From Oligoflexia bacterium (lineage in GTDB: Bacteria; Bdellovibrionota; UBA1018): a stretch of 51,167 nucleotides of DNA. Positions 18,333-26,189 of the stretch are shown here, one piece after another. The translations under genes and the position numbers were made by a program. The notes below the pieces were generated by a model. It was not told the DNA's origin. It saw only the letters and a program-made list of their open reading frames with translations, and did no database searches. Each line of letters begins with the position of its first letter. The stretch's first letter is position 1. Where the stretch lies: NCBI GenBank assembly GCA_903895855.1, contig CAITVN010000237.1:1-51167 (forward strand), written 5' to 3'.

Positions 18333-18967
18333 TTCAAAAACCCTCGACGCCGCAAGCACCCAAAGATGCTGTGTCACGATTGGTTTTCGAATTCGCAAAA
18401 TTACCTGGTATTGGCGAAAAAACAGCAACGCGCCTCGCCTATTTTGTCTTAAGACAGGATTTGACTTACGCAGAAGCCCTGGCTGAGGCTCTAGTCACTG
18501 CAAAGAAAAAAACCGGAATGTGCAGCGTGTGCTTCACTTTTACTGACAGCGAAACTTGTGCTACTTGTAACGATGCTTCTCGCAATCAACAGCTGGTTTG
18601 TGTGGTCGAACGGCCAACCGATATTCACTCAATTGAACAGTCAGGTGCTCACCGCGGAATTTATCACGTGCTGCACGGTGCGCTTTCGCCCCTCGACGGA
18701 ATTGGACCCGATGAGTTAAAGATTCGTGAGCTCCTACACCGCTTACAACGTAGCTTCGAAAAAAATTCACCAATTACAGAAGTTTTAGTTGCACTCAACC
18801 CCTCAGTTGAAGGAGAAGCAACGGCGATTTACCTCGGACGATTGATTCGACCTCTTGGAATAAAAGTGACACAGCTCGCACACGGGCTTCCTGTCGGCGG
18901 AGTTCTAGAGTACACGGATCGACAGACGATCGGGAGAGCAATCCTCAATAGGGTGGAGATGAGCTGA
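18329..18967 (+). CDS. recR: recombination mediator protein RecR
   Basis: Works with RecF and RecO to load RecA on gapped DNA. The 212-residue protein has a helix-hairpin-helix (LPGIGEKTATRLAYFVL, 25-41), a four-cysteine zinc finger (C65, C68, C77, C80) and the Toprim domain with VVERPTDI and HVLHGALSPLDGIGP. It overlaps dnaX by four bases. In many genomes a small ybaB/ebfC gene lies between dnaX and recR; here it is missing. Its TGA is followed immediately by the GTG of the MglA-like gene. Confidence 0.97.
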   Translation: MIQKPSTPQAPKDAVSRLVFEFAKLPGIGEKTATRLAYFVLRQDLTYAEALAEALVTAKKKTGMCSVCFTFTDSETCATCNDASRNQQLVCVVERPTDIHSIEQSGAHRGIYHVLHGALSPLDGIGPDELKIRELLHRLQRSFEKNSPITEVLVALNPSVEGEATAIYLGRLIRPLGIKVTQLAHGLPVGGVLEYTDRQTIGRAILNRVEMS

Positions 18968-19561
18968 GTGAGTTTCATAAACTACGCGGCCAAAGAAATT
19001 AATTGCAAAGTCATCTACTACGGCCCGGGCCTTAGTGGTAAGACGACCAACGTCCAATACATTTACGAACAAACGCAAGGCGACAATAAAGGAAAATTAG
19101 TTTCGCTCAGCACCGAAAACGAGAGAACGCTCTTCTTTGATTTTCTACCTCTGTCAATCGGTGACGTAGACGGCTATAAAACTCGGTTTCATTTGTATAC
19201 AATTCCAGGGCAAACGTTCTATGAGGTATCACGCCAATTTATTCTGAAAGGCGTCGATGGAGTTGTTTTCGTTGCAGACAGTCAATCTGACCGAGCAGAT
19301 GCGAATATAGAAAGTTTTGAATCTTTAGAAAGAGCACTCGACAAACAGGGGTATGATATTTTAAAAATGCCACTCGTTTTTCAGTACAACAAGCGTGATA
19401 CTGGCAGTAAACTCAGTGTCACAGAATTAGAGGCGTCTCTGAATCCGATGCAAAGACCGTATTTTGAAGCGGTCGCAAGCAAAGGTGAAGGAGTCATGGA
19501 AACGTTGCAAGAGATTTCACAGTGGATCATACGCGACCTTAAAGGGGGGGAAGCACCATGA
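18968..19561 (+). CDS. mglA: MglA-like small Ras-type GTPase
   Basis: A bacterial Ras-like GTPase of the MglA family, which sets cell polarity and drives gliding or pilus reversals in myxobacteria and influences prey invasion in Bdellovibrio. The P-loop is GPGLSGKT (19-26); the switch region has RTLFFDFLP (53-61); the G3 site is TIPGQ (78-82), lacking the usual DxxG aspartate as is normal for MglA; NKRD (141-144) gives guanine specificity. 197 residues, GTG start directly after the recR stop. No MglB (the GAP partner) is adjacent. Coupling to recR and to the DksA/TraR gene suggests one transcript. Confidence 0.93.
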   Translation: MSFINYAAKEINCKVIYYGPGLSGKTTNVQYIYEQTQGDNKGKLVSLSTENERTLFFDFLPLSIGDVDGYKTRFHLYTIPGQTFYEVSRQFILKGVDGVVFVADSQSDRADANIESFESLERALDKQGYDILKMPLVFQYNKRDTGSKLSVTELEASLNPMQRPYFEAVASKGEGVMETLQEISQWIIRDLKGGEAP

Positions 19562-19971
19562 GAAAAGAAACCTTAAAGAAATTTAAGCGCATATTTGAGG
19601 GCCAACGAAAGCAATTGCTATTCGCAGGCGCCAAAGTCGTGCGTGAAGATTTCGGCGTCAACTCAGATGACCGTTTTGACGAAATTGATCAGGCGTCAAC
19701 AGACGTCGATAAAGAAATGCGCATGCGCCTTTGTAATCGCGAAATGCTCTATCTCAAGAAGCTTGAATCTGCCTTAAAGCGAATTGAAGATGGACTTTTT
19801 GGCCTTTGCGACGAGTGCAATGAAGACATCGAACTTCGTCGCTTAGAAGCAAGGCCAACAGCAAATCTTTGCGTGAGTTGTAAAGAAGAACAAGAGCGCA
19901 AAGAAGGCCTCACAGCAGCTGGTAGAAAACATAAGAGTTTGGGCGAGTCGTTTTCGCGCCGCACGAGCTAG
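19558..19971 (+). CDS. DksA/TraR-family zinc-finger transcription regulator
   Basis: Proteins of this family enter the RNA polymerase secondary channel and tune initiation, often with ppGpp. The 137-residue protein has an N-terminal coiled coil whose tip carries the DxxDxA motif (D41, D44, A46 in DEIDQAS), and a C4 zinc finger with C84, C87, C105 and C108. This agrees with DksA-like activity rather than a plain TraR. It is slightly shorter than E. coli DksA. Its ATG overlaps the mglA stop as ATGA, behind a run of seven G that serves as the ribosome site. It is the last gene before a terminator. Confidence 0.92.
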   Translation: MRKETLKKFKRIFEGQRKQLLFAGAKVVREDFGVNSDDRFDEIDQASTDVDKEMRMRLCNREMLYLKKLESALKRIEDGLFGLCDECNEDIELRRLEARPTANLCVSCKEEQERKEGLTAAGRKHKSLGESFSRRTS

Positions 19972-20044
19972 TAACCTTCAGCTTCGGTTAGTACCTGTTT
20001 TCAGATGGGTGCGCTTGTGATCAAATTTAATAGAGACCTTTAAG

Positions 20045-20081
20045 AGCGGACGAAGAGATATTCTTTTCGCCCGCTTTTTTT
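20045..20081 (+). terminator. intrinsic terminator after the dnaX-recR-mglA-dksA operon
   Basis: AGCGG-A-CGAA pairs with TTCG-C-CCGCT (one A/C mismatch) across an eleven-base loop, followed by a run of T. It lies 73 bases after the dksA-family stop, and its T-run ends exactly where an in-frame ATG of the next reading frame begins, which argues for a later start of that gene. Confidence 0.85.
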
Positions 20082-20141
20082 ATGCCTGCTGTGCCAACGG
20101 TGCTGAGTGTGGTAGATCGACAACTAAGGAGACTTCTTCAA

Positions 20142-21809
20142 GTGACTGAAAAATCTGCAAAACCAAATTCTGAAATCCCTTCGAAATCGCACCTCGATCT
20201 CGAGCTGCACAGTGCGATTAGGGTCGAGTCACAAAAAAATAAAGCGAACAGCACAAACTCAGATGCTGACATTTTGATTGGCTACCTTTTTTCAGCAGGT
20301 GCAATCAGCAAGACTGGCCTCGCGAAAACCGCTCTCATTCGCCTAAAAAAGGCTGGCTTGATTTCAACTGCATCGGCTGATTTTGATTCTACTTTTGAAA
20401 AGCGCTTCACCCAGTTGAGCGACAAAGCACGTAAAGAAATGACTGAAGACGAAGAAATCAGCGCACAGTTTGAAATTACTTGCGACGCTAACACAAGAGC
20501 TGTTTTTGCATTCATTGACTTTTCGGTTTCAACTTTTCGCTGGCACACAGCCTTAAGAAAGGCTTTCGGCGCAATGGTAACTTGCGACGACACTCACGAT
20601 AAAGAATGGCACTTTATTTTTGACTCACTCAAAGCGAACGACCAAAGAGAAGTTACCTTTGCACTGAGCTTCATGGCCGAAACTGCCAACTGGAAACCCG
20701 CTACCTTCGGAAAACGCAGCGAAAAAGACCGCAAAGAAATCGATATTCGCCAGTTTAGTTTTCACTCTTCGGTCGTAGCTAAGCAGCTCGAACCCTCAAT
20801 CGAAAAGGGGCAAGAACTCGGCCTCGCAAACCGCCTAGTGCGAACACTGGCCGAATTGCCAGCAAATGTCCTCGATTCAAGACGCTACGTTAGCCTAATC
20901 GAAGAGCTCGCCGAAGACCATGACCTGGGCTTTGAGTTTTGGGACTGCAAAACCCTTCAATCCAAGGGCGCAGGAGCTTTTCTTGCGGTCGCTCGCGCAG
21001 ACCTCAACGCCCACATGGGTATAGCGAAACTTCACTACCAGCCAAAACAACTGGGCAAAAAGAAAACCAAAACCAAGAAACTCGTGCTGGTCGGTAAAGG
21101 CCTTTGCTTTGATACCGGCGGCTACAACATCAAAACTGAATCTCACATGCTCGGCATGCACGGCGACATGACTGGCTCAGCAGTTGCGCTTGCTTTGTGC
21201 TTGTACTTTGCCTCTATCGAAGCGCCGATTGAAGTCATTACCTACTTAGCGGTGGCCGAAAATTTGATTTCTCCAACCGCCTACCGTTCGAACGAAGTGG
21301 TCATTGCGTCAGATGGAACATCAATCGAAGTCATTGACACCGACGCCGAGGGCCGAATGGTGCTTGCTGACACCCTAGCGTTTGCGCGCAAAGAAGAAGC
21401 AGATCTCGTACTTGATTTTGCGACTCTCACCGGCGCAGCGGTGCGCTCGCTCGACACCCGCTACGGCGCTGTCTTCTCACATGACACGAAACTTGCCGCA
21501 CTCGCCGTCAAAGCCGGCGAACTAAGCGGCGAACGCACCTGGAGTTTTCCATTGTCAGAAGATTACCGCGAACAACTCAAGTCGACTGTGGCAGATTTGC
21601 AACAGTGCGCCTCATCGAGCTGCGCCGACCACATCTATGCTGCCACCTTTTTGTCGCACTTCATTGGCAAAGAAACCCCGTGGGTACACCTCGACTTAGT
21701 GGCCTGCAAAAACAAAGGGGGCCTGGGCCTGATCGCCAACGAGCAAACGGGTTTCGGCGTTTTGTGGGCCGAGAGACTAATAGGGATCAGATCCCTTTTT
21801 GATGCTTAG
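20142..21809 (+). CDS. M17-family leucyl aminopeptidase (PepA-like)
   Basis: A two-metal cytoplasmic aminopeptidase that trims N-terminal residues from peptides. Numbering from the GTG start, the metal ligands are K319 (VGKGLCFDTGG), D324, D342 (GDMTGS), and D401 with E403 in DTDAEGR; the second catalytic pair is K331 and R405. In PepA the last motif begins with N, here D399. The N-terminal 200 residues are divergent. An ATG at 20082 is open but lies at the end of a terminator T-run; the GTG at 20142 has AAGGAG ten bases upstream. Family membership is secure, the substrate is not. Confidence 0.92.
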   Translation: MTEKSAKPNSEIPSKSHLDLELHSAIRVESQKNKANSTNSDADILIGYLFSAGAISKTGLAKTALIRLKKAGLISTASADFDSTFEKRFTQLSDKARKEMTEDEEISAQFEITCDANTRAVFAFIDFSVSTFRWHTALRKAFGAMVTCDDTHDKEWHFIFDSLKANDQREVTFALSFMAETANWKPATFGKRSEKDRKEIDIRQFSFHSSVVAKQLEPSIEKGQELGLANRLVRTLAELPANVLDSRRYVSLIEELAEDHDLGFEFWDCKTLQSKGAGAFLAVARADLNAHMGIAKLHYQPKQLGKKKTKTKKLVLVGKGLCFDTGGYNIKTESHMLGMHGDMTGSAVALALCLYFASIEAPIEVITYLAVAENLISPTAYRSNEVVIASDGTSIEVIDTDAEGRMVLADTLAFARKEEADLVLDFATLTGAAVRSLDTRYGAVFSHDTKLAALAVKAGELSGERTWSFPLSEDYREQLKSTVADLQQCASSSCADHIYAATFLSHFIGKETPWVHLDLVACKNKGGLGLIANEQTGFGVLWAERLIGIRSLFDA

Positions 21810-21886
21810 TGCGTCACTCGAACTTTCTTAACAATTGTTGCGGCATTTAGGTTGAGCGATTAGACTCGAATGCCGATTACTAAGTG

Positions 21887-23860
21887 ATGGAGTTTCTCTC
21901 GAAGTCCGGTATTTTCGCTTTTCTATTCATGAACCTCGCCTACATGGGGCAGGCGTCAGCAGACCAATTGCAGGTACAGGGGCAAGTGCTATGCCCCCCC
22001 GGAATTGTACAAAGCAGTCCTGGATCACTTTGCGATGATCAACGACTTCAATCGTCGTTCAACGCGTTCGACGGCCTATTAAGTCGACCAGACAAACCAC
22101 TGGGAAACTACTATGAATGCCTCATTTCGACCCTCAGTGATTGCGCTATCACTGAAAATTTTTCGAAATATAAGAAAATACTCATTGAATCAAAAAAAAC
22201 TGAGGCATTCAAAGGTACATTTCTGCGCTCGCTACCGAAACTAGATTCACGATCGCTAGATGCCTTAGATGTACTGGGCGCCTTCGAAACCCTCACAGAA
22301 AAGGAGTTAATCGATGTCACCCGAAATCGTCACAATGCTCAAGCAAGGGCTGTTGCCCTTCAGGAACTAACGGGTCGATACGAAAAGAATCAATTGCCGG
22401 TTCCGATGGCGGTTCTCGAAGAGGCCTGCATTTCTTACCAAGACGAGCTTTCAAACACATTAAAGCAATATTCAATTGCGATAGCCGCCAGAAAAAACAT
22501 TGAAAAAACCGAAACGAAAAACGCCATAAACACTTGTGCTCAATCTGAGATTTTTAGAAATCTTGTAAAAACTAAACTATTTCCGGTTTTTTCACAGATT
22601 TCATCCGATCAGACAGCATTTTTAACGAAAAATCCATTGGCATCGCAGGCCGAACACCTGGCAAACTCGAACCCAGCCCTATTATCTGCCTGGAACTTCT
22701 ACCTCAGTCAGGTTGCCGAAAATAATCTACTCAATTGCAGCACTCTTTGTAGCTTGGCCTCAAAACAAGCCAGTTGGTTGAAAAATGTGAACGTAGCCCA
22801 GATTAAAACAATGGCTCCTAACTATGTTGAACTTGAACTCGCATCGATTGCAGTTAATGCCGAGTTTCTGCTTAAAGCCTCTGATTCTTGCCCAGAACAA
22901 AAAGCAGAATTGATCAGCGTCGTCAAATCTGTGTGGCTGCAAACTGAATCTGAATCTTGCCCGCAGTATTCGGATTCGATCAGCGATCAAATCGAAGGTT
23001 TTAAGGTCGTTACAGATAATTTGAGCGATAAAAAGACCGAAGAGAGAATTTATGATGACTTCACTAAGAGCCGAAAAGACTCTGGGTTACTCTACCACAA
23101 ACTATTCAAACTTCGCATGCTCTCGGCGCTAAAAGCTCGCTCATTTGATTCAATCCATCAAGATCGCTTAAACCATGAGATTGCGGCACTAACCGACGAC
23201 CTCAAAGCAATCATGAAGACTGCACCTAAAATTGAAGAAAACAACAATGGCTCGATGCTCAATGTTTTCGCTGCTGCCCAAACAGAAATTGCGCTCGGGC
23301 AAACCGCTCAGAGTTCAAAATTCCTCGACAGCAACGGAAACCTGACGCCAGTCACTTATCATTTTTCTTGGCACGACAAAGGCATCGGCATGCAGCCCGA
23401 AAGAAACACCGGGGCACGCCGAATAGCCGTGGCTCTCGCACTTTTCGAAGGCGCAAAAATGAGCGCTGACAACTTGGCACAAGAAGTAGAAGCCTACGTT
23501 ACCGACTCAGGACCGAAACTTCGCATGCACCACGGGCGATCAGCGAGCCTAAAAGGTGATTCGAAAGACCAGTACACCTGGCACTCTCCGAGTACTGAGT
23601 CTGCTCCTTTCTATTTCTTACCCAGTCTTCAATACGCTGCGAAAGCGCTAGCGCGACTCGAAGAAAAAGACCCCACTTCACCTAAACTGAAAGCCCTGCA
23701 TGTGCAATTACTTCAGCAGCTTCAGACAGTGATGAAATCACCCACCGAAGTGACTACCGTTGGGCAGGGCACCGTGTTCGACTCGCCGACCTTTCAACCA
23801 TTTTGGCAGGCGTTTGCCGGCCTTACTGAGGTTGAACTGATGAAAGGCTGCAATCGGTAA
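21887..23860 (+). CDS. large secreted protein of unknown function
   Basis: A 657-residue protein with a signal peptide (hydrophobic IFAFLFMNLAYMG, likely cut after QASA near residue 25). I do not recognise it. The first 400 residues are largely helical with scattered cysteines (for example LLNCSTLCSLASKQ, ASDSCPEQK and SESCPQY). The last 180 residues look like a separate domain with FSWHDKGIGMQPERNTGARR and LRMHHGRSASLKGDSKDQY, rich in His, Asp and Arg, which could be an active site. A GTG one codon earlier is an equal start. It stands between the aminopeptidase and metG without clear operon links. Confidence 0.78.
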   Translation: MEFLSKSGIFAFLFMNLAYMGQASADQLQVQGQVLCPPGIVQSSPGSLCDDQRLQSSFNAFDGLLSRPDKPLGNYYECLISTLSDCAITENFSKYKKILIESKKTEAFKGTFLRSLPKLDSRSLDALDVLGAFETLTEKELIDVTRNRHNAQARAVALQELTGRYEKNQLPVPMAVLEEACISYQDELSNTLKQYSIAIAARKNIEKTETKNAINTCAQSEIFRNLVKTKLFPVFSQISSDQTAFLTKNPLASQAEHLANSNPALLSAWNFYLSQVAENNLLNCSTLCSLASKQASWLKNVNVAQIKTMAPNYVELELASIAVNAEFLLKASDSCPEQKAELISVVKSVWLQTESESCPQYSDSISDQIEGFKVVTDNLSDKKTEERIYDDFTKSRKDSGLLYHKLFKLRMLSALKARSFDSIHQDRLNHEIAALTDDLKAIMKTAPKIEENNNGSMLNVFAAAQTEIALGQTAQSSKFLDSNGNLTPVTYHFSWHDKGIGMQPERNTGARRIAVALALFEGAKMSADNLAQEVEAYVTDSGPKLRMHHGRSASLKGDSKDQYTWHSPSTESAPFYFLPSLQYAAKALARLEEKDPTSPKLKALHVQLLQQLQTVMKSPTEVTTVGQGTVFDSPTFQPFWQAFAGLTEVELMKGCNR

Positions 23861-23901
23861 AAGGCCAGGCTAGACATTCTGCCGGCGAATCTGCTACCCT
23901 T

Positions 23902-25452
23902 ATGTCTTCTATGTCAAAGCAACAATACATCACCACCCCACTTTATTACGTCAATGCTAAGCCCCACTTAGGGCACTCTTATACCACCATCTTGGCCGAT
24001 GTCATGAAGCGACACTCTGTGCAGCGTGGAGTGGCTACGACTTTTTTGACCGGCACTGACGAACACGGCGAAAAAATAGATCAGATGGCAACTAAAGAAG
24101 GCAAACTAGTGCAAGAGTTTGTCGATGAGGTTTCTCAAGCTTACCAAGACACTTGGAAAGCGATGAGTCTTGATTTCGATATTTTTTACCGAACCACCGA
24201 TTCGACCCATAAGAAGAAAGTTCAGTTTGCACTGCAGACATTGAAAGATCGCGGCGAAATTGTTTTTCGCGAGTACGAAGGGTTATATTGCGTGGGCTGT
24301 GAACGGTTTGTTACCGAAACAGAGCTCACCACTAAGGGTGAATGCCCCGATCACTTAAAAAAACCTGAGCTTCGAAAAGAAGCGAATTATTTTTTCTTGA
24401 TGAGTCAGTATCAGGCACGACTGATTGAGCACCTTGAAAAAAATCCAAGCGCGATTCGGCCAGATCAGTACCGAACCGAGATGCTTTCGTTTTTGAAGCA
24501 GCCTTTGCAAGACCTTTGTATTTCGAGACCTAAAGATCGCCTCAAGTGGGGAATCGAGCTGCCGTTTGATGCTAACTTCGTCACTTACGTATGGTTTGAC
24601 GCCCTCATGAACTACCTTTGCGCAACCGGGTGGCCCGACAATCAAACGAACTGGAGAGAGCTTTTCGCAAGCGCCGTGCACCTGATCGGTAAAGACATTG
24701 TGAAAACTCACTATGTCTACTGGGGTGCGATGCTAATGGCCCTAGAATCGCCTCTATTCAAAGAACTGAACGTGAATGGTTACGTGCTAGTCGACGGCAA
24801 CAAAATGTCTAAGACGATTGGTAACGTCGTCAGACCGATAGAGCTTGAAGCCCAGTTCGGTACCGAGACACTCAGATTTTTTCTCATTCGCGAAATTTCA
24901 TATGGCATGGACTCAACCTTCACGCTCGAGGGCTACGTCAATTCGATCAATGCCCACTTGGCTAACGGAATTGGTAATTTCGTCTCGCGCGTACTCACTC
25001 TTTGCTTAAAGAACTTTAAAGGTCAATTTTCTGCGAGTGTTCTCACTGACGAAGATAGAGCATTACTCGCAAAGCGAAGTGAAACCTTGGCCGCTTGGAA
25101 CCAGGGGTTCGATGAGCTGAAGTTTCAGAACGCAGCCAAAGCGTGGTGCGACCTGGTTACCCAGGGCGATTTGTACATCAACGCCATGAAGCCATGGGCG
25201 TTAGCCAAAGACCCGGCGCAGTCAGACCGACTGCAAGTGGTCTTAGGCGTGGCGCTTCAGCTGATTGAAGCACTCGCGTTCATCGCGTATCCGGTAATAC
25301 CGCAGGCCTCAGTCGCGATCTTGAAATCGCTCGGCGTGCCGATTGATCCGCGCACGAGCTTAGAAGGTGTGACAGAGAATCGGTTCAACTTTGCGTTGGC
25401 AAGTGAAGTGCCTAAGCTATTTATGCGCGTGCAGCTGCCGAAAGAAGATTAA
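23902..25452 (+). CDS. metG: methionyl-tRNA synthetase
   Basis: Charges tRNA-Met with methionine. A class I synthetase of 516 residues with the HIGH-type box HLGH (22-25) and the KMSKS-type box KMSKT (301-305); the final Thr is a common variant. One zinc knuckle is visible: C130-x2-C133 and C148-x2-H151 in the connective domain, and WFDALMNY is a family block. The protein ends after the anticodon-binding helical domain and lacks the C-terminal tRNA-binding dimerisation domain, so it is the short form. Its TAA overlaps the stop of the convergent RAYT gene and the edge of its repeat. Confidence 0.97.
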   Translation: MSSMSKQQYITTPLYYVNAKPHLGHSYTTILADVMKRHSVQRGVATTFLTGTDEHGEKIDQMATKEGKLVQEFVDEVSQAYQDTWKAMSLDFDIFYRTTDSTHKKKVQFALQTLKDRGEIVFREYEGLYCVGCERFVTETELTTKGECPDHLKKPELRKEANYFFLMSQYQARLIEHLEKNPSAIRPDQYRTEMLSFLKQPLQDLCISRPKDRLKWGIELPFDANFVTYVWFDALMNYLCATGWPDNQTNWRELFASAVHLIGKDIVKTHYVYWGAMLMALESPLFKELNVNGYVLVDGNKMSKTIGNVVRPIELEAQFGTETLRFFLIREISYGMDSTFTLEGYVNSINAHLANGIGNFVSRVLTLCLKNFKGQFSASVLTDEDRALLAKRSETLAAWNQGFDELKFQNAAKAWCDLVTQGDLYINAMKPWALAKDPAQSDRLQVVLGVALQLIEALAFIAYPVIPQASVAILKSLGVPIDPRTSLEGVTENRFNFALASEVPKLFMRVQLPKED

Positions 25453-26075
25453 AGGTAGTCCGTACCTTTTTTGGGTTCAAATAGCTTTCTGCGAAGACCC
25501 TTCTTTATCTGCTCCTCCACCTCAGTCGAAAATGGCGTATTCAGCCACAGAAGCTGCTGTTGGCCTTCGAAAGCAGGCAGAAAGAGCTCTAACTCACTAC
25601 GAGTATAATGAATAGGAACCGGCAAATGCGCCGCCCCAACAAGGCCCCGAAGAGTACTATATGGGTAATCCTCAACCTTTTCACAAAGGTTCGCCCGAAC
25701 CGGATTGCGATATACGTATTTTAAGACATGACTGAAATATCGTGAACTCTGGACAAGGGACCAAAAATAGGGCCCACCGAATACATGGCCTGTGCGCCCG
25801 GTTTTGAGATTCGATCGCCGAGAAATGGACCTCATAAAATCATTCATTACGAGACCCAAATCGAACTCCGGAACGGTTAAAATCATGTGAATGTGGTTAG
25901 GCATCAATACAACTGCATGGAACTCGACTTTGTAGACTGTATTCAGAAAAAGGCATTGAGTTCCGAGAAGTTCCCAAAGCCTAGGTAAATCTAAGAAGAA
26001 CGCCTCGCGATTATTCGCCCGCGCAGTAACATGATAAGGAAGTGAGTCTGATCTAACTAAATTTTTTCGTGGCAT
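25449..26075 (-). CDS. REP-associated tyrosine transposase (RAYT)
   Basis: A Y1 HUH-type DNA transposase-like protein of the IS200/TnpA-REP class, which nicks and joins single-stranded DNA at palindromic REP sequences. From the ATG at 26075 it has 208 residues and opens MPRKNLVRSDSLPYHVTARA, the usual RAYT start. The HUH motif is H61-I-H63 in MPNHIHMIL; the catalytic tyrosine should be among Y113, Y120 or Y122 before YRNPVRA. A TTG ten codons upstream is less likely. It is flanked on both sides by its palindromic unit, and its stop and last seven codons lie within one copy. RAYTs are usually domesticated single-copy genes. Confidence 0.92.
   Translation of the reverse strand: MPRKNLVRSDSLPYHVTARANNREAFFLDLPRLWELLGTQCLFLNTVYKVEFHAVVLMPNHIHMILTVPEFDLGLVMNDFMRSISRRSNLKTGRTGHVFGGPYFWSLVQSSRYFSHVLKYVYRNPVRANLCEKVEDYPYSTLRGLVGAAHLPVPIHYTRSELELFLPAFEGQQQLLWLNTPFSTEVEEQIKKGLRRKLFEPKKGTDYL
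25451..25469. repeat. REP-like palindrome, single copy
   Basis: AAAGGTA-GTCCG-TACCTTT: seven-base arms around a five-base loop. It carries the same unit as the long hairpin on the other side of the RAYT gene. It encodes the last codons of the RAYT gene and touches the metG stop, so it may also serve as a 3' hairpin for both convergent transcripts. Confidence 0.85.
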
Positions 26076-26111
26076 TCCCAAAGACGATAGCAAATTCGTC
26101 ACCAAAAATGC

Positions 26112-26149
26112 GAAAGGTAGTCCGTACCTAAAGGTACGGACTACCTTTC
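26112..26149. repeat. REP-like double palindrome upstream of the RAYT gene
   Basis: Two head-to-head copies of the repeat unit form a perfect 18-base-pair hairpin (arm GAAAGGTAGTCCGTACCT) with a loop of only AA. It lies about 36 bases upstream of the RAYT start. Together with the single copy at 25451-25469 it brackets the gene. Paired inverted REPs are the typical substrate form for this transposase class. Confidence 0.93.
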
Positions 26150-26173
26150 TACTGCTAGCCTTTTCCTTGGCAT

Positions 26174-26187
26174 CCCACTTAAGTGGG
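26174..26187. repeat. 14-base perfect palindrome
   Basis: CCCACTTAAGTGGG lies between the RAYT hairpin and the end of the subtilisin gene, just past that gene's stop. It could be part of a weak terminator for the protease, but no T-run follows on the minus strand. Confidence 0.4.
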
Positions 26188-26189
26188 CA

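Noticed and set aside
20082..20141. Earlier ATG start for the aminopeptidase
   Set aside because: It falls at the end of a terminator T-run with no ribosome site, while a GTG 60 bases later has AAGGAG in position.
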